From Oreohelix idahoensis (lineage: Eukaryota > Mollusca > Gastropoda > Stylommatophora > Oreohelicidae), in assembly GCA_024509875.1 (NCBI GenBank), contig JAMPIV010012156.1, forward strand, positions 62,001 to 126,000: a stretch of DNA of 64,000 bases, read 5' to 3'. Shown here piece by piece: positions 1-9,394 of the stretch. Every line of letters starts with the position of its first letter. The first letter of the stretch is position 1. Under the pieces are notes generated by a model that was not told the origin of the DNA, did no database searches, and saw only the letters and a list, made by a program, of their open reading frames with translations. A program made the translations under genes and the position numbers.

Positions 1-448
1 TTATTTGAAAAATTAACAAAGAACAAAGAAGAAAAGATCTTGTACATAAATAAATTATAAATTGTACCCAGAGTCTTCAGTGAATTATTTAAATTTGGTT
101 TAAAGTTCTTGTTGTGTATTTAATTACCCCTAGCAGAGTTATTGTCTAAGGTTAATCTGGAGAGGAGCCCATAGGAATCTAGATAGCACATTACCATCTC
201 ATCTAGGAACCTATACAGCTTGACTATACCTTTGATGTCGATACACCATTACTCTTTTCAGAGAATGGGGTATTTCTTGTAAGACCAGTCTCTTATCTGG
301 CACTATCCTGGTATCATCTGATACATCTATTTGTCCATGATAATATCACCATCGTTATATCTTTCCTCTCGCTACAGCTGGCAACATGCTTAGTTAACTG
401 TCTCACGTTATACACGTACTTAATTAATAATTTTCTTGTTGCGTCAGC
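1..448. other. Unassigned AT-rich sequence
   Basis: No ORF with recognisable similarity, no tandem structure and no match to the repeat families seen elsewhere in the window. Confidence 0.5.
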
Positions 449-598
449 CTTTTCAGCTTTAATTTGGCTCGCAACTTAAAATTTGATTATGAACCCAGTT
501 TTTAATTTAGCTCGCAACTTAAAATTTGTTTATCAACTCAGCTTTAATTTGGTTCGCGACTTAAAATTTGATTATCAATTCAGATTTAATTTGGCTTT
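449..598 (+). repeat. 43-bp tandem repeat, about 3.5 copies
   Basis: Three adjacent copies share the core TTTAATTTGGCTCGCAACTT followed by AAAATTTG and a short variable spacer. The last copy is cut short near 598. Divergence between units is only a few bases each. It is non-coding. Confidence 0.7.
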
Positions 599-767
599 CA
601 GTTCTCTGGTTTCAGAATCATTGTGTTTTACAGTATGTATATAATATCTCGCTCTTTTTTGTTTTTCGCTTTCTCTTCAAAGTCTATCACTTCATTCTCC
701 GTTATCTTTTTTCTTCTTTTAAACCCTCCGCACTAAGTTAGTATCTAACCTGTTTATGTTAACCCAG

Positions 768-793
768 TGAAGTTCCCGGGCGGTGGTGGTGGT

Positions 794-855
<62 letters not shown>

Positions 856-1058
856 GGGGAAGGTAGGTCTCTGATGAAACAAAGTCTCAGTTGTACTAAC
901 TGCTCCATCATGCATATTGTACAAGATAAGTAATATGAGATTTGACAAAACTGCGACATAAGCATGTCAATGCTTGGTGCATACCGGTACTTCCTGCCGG
1001 ACCAGCTTCAGCTGTGGCTCCATGCTTGTCAGGAGCACAAAGGAAAATGATGATGTTA
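768..1058 (+). mobile_element. SINE-E copy 1, expanded by a G run
   Basis: This matches the six-copy SINE-E family (see 59808-60073): a GTTCCCGGG start, a TCTCTGATGA-ACAAAG block, the GCATxTxGTACAA block, then the CTTCCTGC-GACCAGCT and TGGCTCCATGCT blocks. The short G-rich stretch near the family start is expanded here to 60 consecutive G. The copy ends near an ATGATGATG tail, as other members do. Confidence 0.6.
794..853 (+). repeat. Poly-G homopolymer of 60 bases
   Basis: Sixty uninterrupted G, preceded by GGTGGTGGTGGT. The length is suspect because long homopolymers are unstable and hard to sequence. Confidence 0.9.
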
Positions 1059-1156
1059 CCTTGTACTGTATACCCGTCTATTTCTCTGGAACTTTCTATA
1101 TCCATTTATTTTTTAGTTATCCCGGAGTGGTCTGCTTGGATATATTAATTTAATGA

Positions 1157-1289
1157 CCCCCCCCACCCCCCCCCCCCCCCCCCCCCCCCCCCCACCCCCG
1201 CCCCTCCCCCCCCCCCCCCCCCCCGCCCCCTCCGGCCACCCCCCCCCCCCCCCCCCCCCGTACCGCCCCCCCCCCCCCCCCCCCCCCCC
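1157..1289 (+). repeat. C-rich low-complexity tract
   Basis: About 130 bases, nearly all C, with scattered A, G and T. It reads as a poly-glycine ORF on the minus strand, which is an artefact. It abuts the SINE-A copy that begins at about 1291. Confidence 0.9.
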
Positions 1290-1290
1290 G

Positions 1291-1530
1291 TCATGAGCAT
1301 TCGATTGGCTAAGCGGTTAGAGAGCATTTTGGGGTTCTGGAATCAAAACCAGGTTATCTCACGCTTTAAGTCTACCATACTGTAATTACTATTGAGGCAA
1401 AAGGCAGCGAGGAAGGAAACTGGTTAACCCACCTAATGAAGAAAACAAAAACTAGACCTAGTAAAGTGAGATCTCGAACACTTCACTCCCCTGCAGCAGT
1501 ATCTGCTAGGAAACTACCTTGACCTTTGAC
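1291..1530 (+). mobile_element. SINE-A copy 1 (tRNA-derived)
   Basis: The head GATTGGCTAAGCGGTTAGAG is a tRNA-like A-box region. A B-box-like segment (GGAATCAAAACC) and the family body with GGCAGCGAGGAAGG and CACTTCACTCCCCTGCAGCAG follow. The same arrangement recurs at 6597-6847, 63477-63725 and, cut by the window end, 63964-64000. Confidence 0.75.
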
Positions 1531-1575
1531 CTTACTTGCACTGAAGGAACACATGGAGAAGACAACTAGGGGCGG

Positions 1576-1678
1576 GGATGAAGGGGATGAAGATGACATG
1601 GAAAGACCTTGAGCTGATGGCACGTGACAGGACGACTTGGAATATATTTGTTGAAGGCTAATGCTCTTTCTGGAGGTG
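1576..1678 (+). pseudogene. RTE-a LINE, 3' terminal fragment
   Basis: About 100 bp closely matching the C-terminal coding end of the RTE-a LINE at 6190-6285, encoding the end of the (M)ARDR-TW--FVEG motif. Everything upstream is missing, as in a 5'-truncated insertion. It runs straight into the GAT microsatellite, which may have grown from the element tail. Confidence 0.7.
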
Positions 1679-1909
1679 ATTGATGATGATGATGATGGTG
1701 GTGATGATGATGATGGTGGTGGTGATGATGGTGGTGATGGTGGTGGTGTTGATGATGATGGTGATGATGATAGTGGTCATGATGATGATGGTGGTGGTGT
1801 TGATGATGATGGTGGTGGTGGTGATTATGATGATGATGGTGGTGATGATGATGGTGGTGATGATGATGATGATGGTGGTGGTGATGATGATGAGGGTGAT
1901 ATTGAGGAT
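1679..1909 (+). repeat. (GAT)n/(GGT)n microsatellite
   Basis: About 230 bp of GAT and GGT trinucleotides. It is open in several frames as poly-Asp/Gly or poly-His, but there is no sign of a gene. It directly follows an RTE-a 3' end. Confidence 0.9.
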
Positions 1910-2280
1910 GATGCATCGCACCACTTTTATGTTCTTAACACGTGTTACATGCGCCACGTGAAATCTAATCAATTAAATTACCTTGTAAACTCGTTTGGAT
2001 ACTCAAACCTGGTGAAATTTCAAAAGTAAATTGAGATAAGTTTTCGCTTCTCTGATTTCGTTCGGTCGTGACTCTTCACTTCAGGTCTGCACGTTCAAAG
2101 CAGAAACATCTGTCAGCCTAAACGAAAAACTGCTTTTGATATCAATAGCTCTGAAGTTTGAAGGAGCAGCTATTCATGAAGCATCTTTTTTATGCTTGTT
2201 AAATGCATTGCATATCATCTCGGATATCTCTCAGATTCAGTGTGTTATTTATTCATTTTACTAATATATGTCAGCTGTTC

Positions 2281-2615
<335 letters not shown>

Positions 2616-2617
2616 GA

Positions 2618-2800
2618 CATATTGTAAGACTGTCCATGAGGTTTGGTAACCTCATCGTATAAAATAAATAGCTTCAGAAACTGCTGCTACAAGGGCACAC
2701 GATTGCTTTAGTGAAGACTTCATGACGATTAGCTGCAGTCGTGGTACCCTGCTCCGAAGGGAGCGAAATAGAAATGGTGATGATGACATTAGGTTGATAA
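2618..2800 (+). mobile_element. SINE-E copy 2, 5'-truncated
   Basis: Contains the family blocks GAGGTTTGGTAACCTCATCG, the TATAAAATAAATxGCT block, the GGGCACACGAxTGxTTT block and a GTGATGATGA tail. The first third of the family is missing, perhaps replaced by the upstream microsatellite. Confidence 0.6.
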
Positions 2801-3181
2801 ACTACGAGTTAGTGAATAAAAGAACTAAAGCTCAGGAAAGAGAAAAGGGAAAAGAACAGGTAATGAATGTATTTTTAAGTAGAAAGTAAGAGGACACATA
2901 ACCAGATCACAAGGTCTTTAATGCTTAGATATGTGTCCTAATATAACCGGTGGACCCTGAATCTAGGTTGAATTAGCGCGCATCACCAAAACGTGGCAAG
3001 ATTTTATTTTTAAAAAGACACAAGAAAGCGTTGAACGGGAAGAAGTAAGAACACTAAATATGTCCAAAAAAAAGAAAGAAAAGACTCGTTCCCAACTAAG
3101 CAGGGCGACCACAACGCGGCTTTTTGTTGGTCGTGATTTGTTATATTCGGTACACTTAACTACTCCAGCGTGCGTCAGTCA
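2801..3181. other. Unassigned sequence
   Basis: Purine-rich, without a recognisable ORF or repeat-family match. It leads into the 5' UTR of RTE-a. Confidence 0.4.
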
Positions 3182-3269
3182 CACCGTGTGTTACCGGGGC
3201 CCGAAAGGGGAGCAAAGAATAGTAACACTGTCCCCTGCCAAGCATGTCGTAGAAAGCGACTAAGGAGGG

Positions 3270-3986
3270 TTGGGCATGGGGCCGGTTACCCCATCCTGTA
3301 AAAAATTTAAACCACAAAAAACTTCAACAAATATGGACAAGTCAAATAAAGAAAATAAAACACAGCCATCCAAGACAGGGGAAGGTCCTCTCGTGGGGAG
3401 GCGTATGATGCAACACAGAGAAAGCCGAAAGGAGTCTGTGTTGCTGACTAACCTTCTTTCTTCTAGGAGAACTTCCAGATTTGGCACCTGGAGTGTTCGG
3501 ACATTAAACGAGCGGGGGAGGGTGGCGCGGGTGGCAGCAGAAGTGAGGGAATACAAAATCGAGGTTCTGGGAATGTGTGAAACAAAGTGGAAGGGGGTAG
3601 ACAGGAAGAAACTCATCACAGGTGAATTGGTGCTGTCCTCGGGACATGAGGACGGGGGTTCACACCACAGTGAAGGGGTGGCTCTTGTGTTATCTAAAGA
3701 GGCACAGAGGGCACTCGTTGGGTGGGAGGCTGTTGGACCCAGAATGGTAACAGCTACTTTCGAAACAGCTAAAAAGAAAATTCATGTCAATGTCATCCAA
3801 TGTTATGCACCGGCTAATGACAGGGAAGAGTCTGTGAGGGAAGCATTTTATGCTAAACTACAGGAGATTATGGATGGGGTAAAAAGGGGAGACATCACGG
3901 TTTTGATGGGTGGCATGGGTGCAGGGATGGGTGCAGTCGGCACCGGATTTGGCGGGGGGTCATGGGGAAACGTGGGCTGGGAGTAG
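3270..3986 (+). pseudogene. RTE-a endonuclease, N-terminal part
   Basis: Degenerate apurinic-type endonuclease of an RTE LINE, the enzyme that nicks target DNA for target-primed reverse transcription. Visible motifs: FGTWSVRTLNERGRVARV near residue 71 (family consensus has TWNVRTL), LGMCETKW with the catalytic glutamate near residue 103, and INVIQCYAP-like NVIQCYAP near residue 175. The expected G-D-(M/V)-N motif reads MGGMGAGMG, so the aspartate is lost. The 238-residue frame then ends, and the rest of the domain continues in another frame from about 3962. The first 70 residues are Lys/Thr-rich and may be partly 5' UTR. Confidence 0.8.
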
Positions 3987-5494
3987 TGAATGAAGGTGGA
4001 GAACTATTCGCAGGCTTCTGTGCTTCGGATCGACTGGCTGTGGGAGGAGGCGTGTTTCCACGTGGGAGAATGCACGGGGCGGCATGGATGTCGCCAGACC
4101 GTGGAGCAGAAGGTCAGATTAATCATGTGTGCATGGACAAGGGGTTTGGATCATCGTTGCGGGATGTAAAGGTATGTAGAGGAGCGGATGTGGCATCGGA
4201 TCACCATCTTCTGATAGCCAGGGTGAAGGTGGAACTCAAGAGATGTGCAACGGTGCAAAATTATAGACAACAGTGTAGTGTGGGACAGCTAGGAAATCAA
4301 GAAACGGGAGACGGGTTTGCGGTCACAGTGTCCAACGGGTTCCGGGTGCTCAAGCGGCTGGAGGAGGTAGAGAATGCGGAGGGCTATTGGCGGCAGGTCA
4401 AAACTGTATGGAAGGAGACATGTGGGGAAATGCTGTGGAGGAGGGAGAGACAACAGGGGGCATGGATGACAACAGAGGCCATCAGTGGGATTGGGGACAG
4501 AAAGGACGAGAGGGCAGAGTTAAACACAGGCAGGGCCAGGGGTTCCGGGGCCAGGGCTCGGGAGGTGTACACAGGGGCAAACAAAGGGGTGGAAAGAGGT
4601 GTCGAAAGAGACGGGAGGAAGTGTGTTGAGGAGTTGGCGAGAGGGGCGGAGGATGCTGCGGCCAAGGGAGGTGTGAGAGAGCTGTATGGCAGCGCAGGGG
4701 GGCTGGCAGGGAAGTGCAAGCAGACATGTTGCCTCGTGAAAGACAGGAATGGGAAACTGCTCAGCAATATACAAGAGCGGATGAAGAGGTGGGCGGAATA
4801 TTTTGGGGACCTTCTCGGTAGACCAGCTCCACAGGGCCCGCCGGACATCCAGCCAGCGGAGGGGGAGCTACAAATTAACGGTGAGAGACCAACGAGGGAG
4901 GAAATAGGGAAAGCCATGGGGCTTCTAGGAGATGGAAGGGCGTCTGGACCTGATGGCATTCCAGCAGAGGCCATCGGGGCAGATATCGACACGGCTACAG
5001 AGATGTTATATAAATTACTTGGTGGGGTCTGGGAGGGGGAAGAGATGCCGGCAGAGTGGAAGGGGGGATGTCTGGTTGAGTTGCCTGGGAGGGGAAATTT
5101 ACAGGAGTGCACAAATTATAGAGGAATGGTGTTGCTGTCAGTGCCAGGAAAAGTATTAAACAGGATTATCCTTGAGAGATTAAAAGAGTCCATAGACAAG
5201 AAACTGAGAGATGAACAAGCAGGTTTTCGACAAGACAGATCATGTGCAGACCAGATGGCCACTTTGAGAATAGTAGTTGAACAAAGTCTGGAATGGAATT
5301 CACCACTATACATCGGATTTGTGGACTACGAAAAGGCATTTGACAGTGTAGACAGAGAATCACTTTGGAAATTGTTGAGGCATTATGGAGTTCCCCTGAA
5401 GATCATTAATTTAATTTTTCTTGCTGGCAATAGATTGGGTTATGAGATCATCGGCAACACACAACAGAAATGGAATCCAGTGGACTCTGACTAA
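3962..5494 (+). pseudogene. RTE-a endonuclease C-terminus and first half of RT
   Basis: This continues the same LINE. The endonuclease end is recognisable from AAWMSPDRGAEGQINHV (the normal I-D-H reads I-N-H) and DVASDHHLLIARV. A basic linker region follows, then reverse transcriptase: ASGPDGIPAEAI near residue 325, NYRGMVLLSVPGKVLNRII near 384, DEQAGFRQDRSC near 420 and IGFVDYEKAFDSVDRESLW near 453. After the residues LKIINLI the alignment jumps about 50 residues and changes frame, so the frame finishes with an unrelated tail. Inactive. Confidence 0.85.
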
Positions 5495-5825
5495 GCAGTT
5501 GGATGATCTGGATTTTGCTGATGACTTGGCTCTTCTGTCCCATAGCCGTAATCAGATGCAGGACAAATTGAAAACACTCGATGAGAGGTCACAGCAATTG
5601 GGTCTGAAAATACACAGGGAAAAGACAAAAATAATGCGAATAAATGCAGGTAATGATAACAGGGTTGAACTTGAAGAAACACCAATACAAGATGTAGAAT
5701 CATACACATATCTTGGCAGTAATATAGACAAAGTTGGAGGGACAGACAGCGATATCAAAATAAGAATACAAAAGGCAAGAGGAGCTTTCATTGCATTGGG
5801 AAATATATGGAGATCAAGAGAATAG
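5421..5825 (+). pseudogene. RTE-a RT, second half with FADD active site
   Basis: Picks up the RT after the internal deletion: LAIDWVMR near residue 2, then LDDLDFADDLALLSHS carrying the catalytic aspartate pair (FADD), and VESYTYLGSNIDKVGG typical of the thumb region of RTE elements. It ends at a stop close to 5825, after which the homologous reading continues one frame away. Confidence 0.85.
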
Positions 5826-6295
5826 GATCCAACACGAAAATAAGAATCTTCAACTCAAATGTGAAGTCAGTCCTATTGTATGGCTCAGAGACATGGAGAA
5901 CAACAAAGACAACAACCAAAAAGCTACAGACTTTCATAAATGGGTGCTTGCGTAGAATAGAGGGATTAAAATGGTATAACAAGGTTACCAACGTGGAACT
6001 GATGACAAGAACTAGACAAGTGCCAGTGGAACAAGAAATGAGAAGAAGACGATGGCGATGGATAGGACACACACTGAGGAAACCTGTTGATAGCATTACA
6101 AGGCAGTCCTTGTTCTGGAACCCCCAGGGCAAGAGAGGCAGAGGAAGACCAAGAAGTACATGGAGAAGAGAGTTGGAAACAGAGGTGAAAATGATGAGGA
6201 GAACATGGAAAGAACTTGAGATGATGGCACGTGACAGGAGGACTTGGCATGTGTTTGTTGAAGGCCTATGCTCCTTTGGGAGTGGAGGGTTATGA
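5807..6295 (+). pseudogene. RTE-a C-terminal region
   Basis: Post-RT region found in RTE and related LINEs: TKIRIFNSNVKSVLLYGSETW, MRRRRWRWIGHTLRKP, KRGRGRPRSTWRRELETE and a terminal MARDRRTWHVFVEGL. The arginine-rich part presumably binds nucleic acid. The reading ends at 6295 in TATGAATGGTTATGAATG, probably the start of the 3' tail. Confidence 0.85.
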
Positions 6296-6300
6296 ATGGT

Positions 6301-6585
6301 TATGAATGTGCGTCAGTCAGATGTGTTAGTTTTTTTATTGGTGTGTGGTCACAGTGTTACGTAGATGTGGTTTAGTTCCCTCCAGGCGCCGGTGACTATG
6401 TTGTAGGTTGGTGGTAGCTGATTGGCCTCAGCAGCTGTAATAGTTTTCTCCAGTCATTATCTTGGTTGTCGAGTGGGCATGGCATGCCTGGTGGAGGAGA
6501 CGACGAGGTGCCTGCCAACACCATTTACGGTACCTAACTGTGAGTATAGGTACGTGTGTTTTCACTGTGATCTCTTTGACGCTTG
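6301..6585. other. Unassigned sequence
   Basis: Between the RTE-a end and a SINE-A copy. No recognisable feature. Confidence 0.4.
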
Positions 6586-6596
6586 TTAACACATCA

Positions 6597-6847
6597 GGGA
6601 GCATCCGATTGGCTAAATGGTTAGAGCACTGTCAGCGAAGTTGCCGTATTTCGGGATCGAAACCTGGTATCGTCACGCTCCGGTCTACCCAACTGTAAAT
6701 GGGGATTTAACTCCGCTCTTGAGTTAGGGACGGCAGAAGGCAGCGAGGAAGGGAACTTGTCACCCTACCTCATAAAAAAGCATGACCTAGAATGCTGAAG
6801 TCTCAAACACTTCACTCTCATACGGCAGCATCTGCTATGGAACTGCC
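6597..6847 (+). mobile_element. SINE-A copy 2 with 11-bp target duplication
   Basis: A 251-bp tRNA-derived SINE: A-box region GATTGGCTAAATGGTTAGAG, B-box-like GGATCGAAACC, then the family body. It is flanked by the perfect direct repeat TTAACACATCA at 6586-6596 and 6848-6858, which defines both ends and shows LINE-mediated insertion. Confidence 0.88.
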
Positions 6848-6974
6848 TTAACACATCAAGAAGTTCGTTCAAGAGTCCATTAAAGTTCTGAAAATACAAA
6901 GTTCTAATAATAACCAAGCCACGTTGTTTCTCGCTTAGATGTAGCTTGTCCAGCCACAACGAGGCGGAATTGTA

Positions 6975-7262
6975 GGTGATTCTTCTTCCTCGTTCGTCCT
7001 GGAAAGGACGTTGGTTGCGTTGTGTTGCCGTTTACAGCGAAGCTGCGATATTTGCGCATTTCCGCCCGACACATCCGACTTCCGCACGGCATTTTTGGGG
7101 ACCGGGTTTGCCTTCCCTATTCGATCCCTATTCTCTCGGCCAGACTGCAGTGATGCAGCCTGTTTCCAGGACCACCACTTGGAGGTGGAGTAGGGTCTTG
7201 GTCAGCTCTGGTTCGCTGACCCTGACGCAAGCAGTCAAGCTATGAGTCGCTGACTGCATCTG
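6975..7262 (-). mobile_element. SINE-C copy, minus strand
   Basis: The reverse complement matches SINE-C at 40991-41293 and 53510-53818. In the sense orientation it starts near the GCAGTCAGCGACxCATAGCT block and ends with GGACGAACGAGGAAGAAGA. The GAA tail resembles that of the I-type LINE at 39365. No tRNA head is obvious. Confidence 0.75.
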
Positions 7263-7389
7263 ACATGTTGGCGGGACGAGTAGGATACTGAAGGAGCAGT
7301 GAGGGCGCTCGTGAGATATAGAGAAATATAGGGGAAAACGCGGGCTTCCAAATAGAAAGAACTAAGATAGAAGACGGATAAAAGCAACA

Positions 7390-8060
7390 GAAAGGTGATG
7401 AATAGAAGCACAAGATAGAAGCAAATATATAAGCACAAGTCATTAGCAGATAAAACTACAAGCTAGAAGCAAATAAAAGCGTAAGCTAGAAGCAGATAAA
7501 AGCACGATAAAAGTAGATAAAGGCACAGTGCACTTAATTAAAGCACAAGCTAGAAGCAGTTAAAACTACTAGCTAGAAGTAGATAAAAGCACAAGCTAGA
7601 AGCAGATAAAAGCGTAAGCTATAAGCAGATAAAACTACAAGCTAGAAGTAGATAAAAGCGTAAGCTAGAAGTAGATAGAAGCGTAAGCTATAAGTAGACA
7701 AACCTACAAGTTAGAAGTAGAATAGAAGAACAAGCTAGAAACAGATAACAGCGTAAGCTATAAGTAGATAAAAATACAAGTTACACGTAGATAAACGCGT
7801 AAGCTAGAAGTAGGTAAAACTACAAGTTAGAAGTAAACAAAAGCGTAAGCTAGAAGCAGATAAAAGCGTAAGCTAGAAGCAGATAAAAGCGTAAGCTATA
7901 AACAGATAAAAGCGTAAGCTAGAGGTAGATAAAAGCGTAAGCTAGCGGATAAAATCACAAAATAGAAGCGGATAAAATCACAAAATAGACGCAGATAAAA
8001 GCTCAGGATAGAAGCAGGTAAAATCACAAGAGAGATGCTCAAGGAAGGTAAAAGTACAAG
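7390..8060 (+). repeat. Degenerate 23-bp minisatellite
   Basis: About 25-30 variable copies of AAGCTAGAAGCAGATAAAAG plus GCG/CAC, with substitutions and small indels. The array loses regularity after 7940. Non-coding. Confidence 0.8.
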
Positions 8061-8507
8061 ATAAAAGGTGAATTAAGCATTACAGAAACTGAGAGATTTC
8101 CACAAATATAAACAAAGTAGGCGAGATCAAAATTACGACCTAAGGATGGACCATTGGTACTAGAGCTAATAATTCGTATGTAGAGACATAGACGATAAGA
8201 TTCAGACTTCTGTTTTCGAGTTACATCTCGTGATAAAACAGACAGCCACTAAACCTGAGTAAACTACCGTAACTTCCTCCGCATTCATACTTACATCTTA
8301 GCAACCGTTACATTTAATGACAGTAAAATTAGAATGAGAGAAGATCGGCTATCACGACAAATATGGGAAATCAAGCACCAGAAATCCATAAGGAAGGGAA
8401 ACTCGAGGCCTGTAAACAGTAAATAAATATTAGACAAACATAAAGGTATGTTTTCAGGCACTCGTAAGAAATAAAGAAGTAGAACACTAGACAACAGAAA
8501 AACAACA

Positions 8508-8596
8508 GACGTGAGTGGCTTACCCAGGATTCGAACCCCGGACCTTCCGTGCGACAACACCGCCTAGCTATGCAAGCGACTAGGAGGACAACATTA
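8508..8596 (-). mobile_element. tRNA-like SINE head, minus strand
   Basis: The reverse complement has a D-arm-like TAGCTAGGCGGT and a good B box, GGTTCGAATCC. The acceptor stem does not pair into a full cloverleaf, so this looks like a tRNA-derived SINE head, not a functional tRNA gene. Confidence 0.45.
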
Positions 8597-8607
8597 GACA
8601 GTCTAGA

Positions 8608-8721
8608 GCAGGGATTCCCAAAGTTTCTCATGCATCTTATAGCAGAGGTTCATAACGTGGGGTGTGTGCAACAGGGGGTACGAGAAACTTTGTCAAGGGA
8701 GTACGGGTAATGTTTGGTAAT
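8608..8721. mobile_element. Possible hAT-type non-autonomous fragment
   Basis: CAGGGATTCCCAAAGTTTCTC and the nearby CAGAGGTTCATAACGTGGGG resemble termini common in hAT non-autonomous elements. Boundaries and target duplication were not resolved. Confidence 0.3.
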
Positions 8722-9062
8722 TGTCACGGATTGCCTCCCCTGCTTTGCAGTAGTGGTCCAGCAATGGCCAAAACTCAAGAGTATCTAAGTGGGTCGTCAA
8801 AGGCGTTTACCTTCGCACAAGATTACTCTTGGCAGAGATGTAGATAGAAGTGTAATGACGCTTCTATCCGAAGGGAGAATTCACACGAGAATTCAGAAGT
8901 CAAGAACCATGCGGCATAGCGCTTAGCAATGGTTAACTTATATCTGTCCGTCGCCTTTTATAAAGGATTTAAGCAATGGTTTTTAGCCGTTGAAGCCCCC
9001 AGCTGAGTTAATTCAGCGAATTCCTATTATAATGGTATAGCTCTGTTTAGAGGTAAATATAT
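8722..9062 (+). repeat. Repeat F copy 1 (about 340 bp)
   Basis: Shares, in order, ATTGCCTCCCxTGC, ACTCAAGAGTATCTAA, CAAGATTACTCTTGGCAGAG, AAGGATTTAAGCAATGGTTT and GCTCTGTTTAGAGGTAAATA with 33850-34172 and 42203-42531. Class unknown. The RTE-b LINE starts just downstream. Confidence 0.75.
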
Positions 9063-9181
9063 GTCTAGGTATATGTAGTAAAATGACTCAGGATGGTGAC
9101 ACAACAAGAGAAATTCATACTAGAATTGCTTTGGCAGCTAGCGCCTTCAATAGATAAACTAACATTTGGAAATTACGATCA

Positions 9182-9373
9182 TTGAATATACATACCAAGC
9201 TTCGTCTGTTTAATTCAAATGTTATCGCAGTGTTAACATACGGCTGTGAGAGTTGGAAAATAACAAAATCATTGGAGAACAAGCTGAATACATTCGAGAA
9301 CAAATGTCTTAGAAAACTCATGAACATCAGTTGGAAAGAATTCAAGACTAATCGACAAATAAGAGAAGACTAG
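9182..9373 (+). pseudogene. RTE-b C-terminal coding fragment
   Basis: Encodes the post-RT region of RTE-b: LFNSNVIAVLTYGCESWKI, KLNTFENKCLRKLMNISWKE and TNRQIRED. It ends at a TAG where its sister copy at 45361 keeps an open CTCTAGG context (a 2-bp difference), then reaches the mariner insertion. Upstream, a stop near 9154 separates it from REIHTRIALAASAFNR. Confidence 0.75.
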
Positions 9374-9394
9374 GCAGAAATATGTCTCCAACTA

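Larger units (their letters stand above)
3182..6300 (+). mobile_element. RTE-a, RTE-clade LINE, nearly full length but decayed
   Basis: A non-LTR retrotransposon on the plus strand: 5' UTR (3182-3269), AP-endonuclease region, reverse transcriptase and the RTE-type C-terminal region. The open reading is broken near 3950 by a frameshift, near 5410 by a deletion with frameshift, and near 5825 by a stop and frameshift. The deletion removes the segment carrying the RT motif V-R-Q-G-C. The order endonuclease, RT and C-terminal domain without an upstream ORF1 is the RTE layout. Other fragments of this family are at 1576-1678, 40530-40699 (minus), 60365-60560 (minus) and 63206-63300 (minus). Confidence 0.85.

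Noticed and set aside
1566..2029. Poly-His, poly-Asp/Gly and poly-Ile/Thr ORFs
   Set aside because: They are (GAT)n/(GGT)n microsatellite translations; only the short RTE-a 3' end before it is meaningful.
4384..5112. 242-codon minus-strand ORF
   Set aside because: Proline/serine-rich shadow of the RTE-a reading on the plus strand.
8508..8596. Functional tRNA gene on the minus strand
   Set aside because: Good B box but no complete cloverleaf could be formed by eye.
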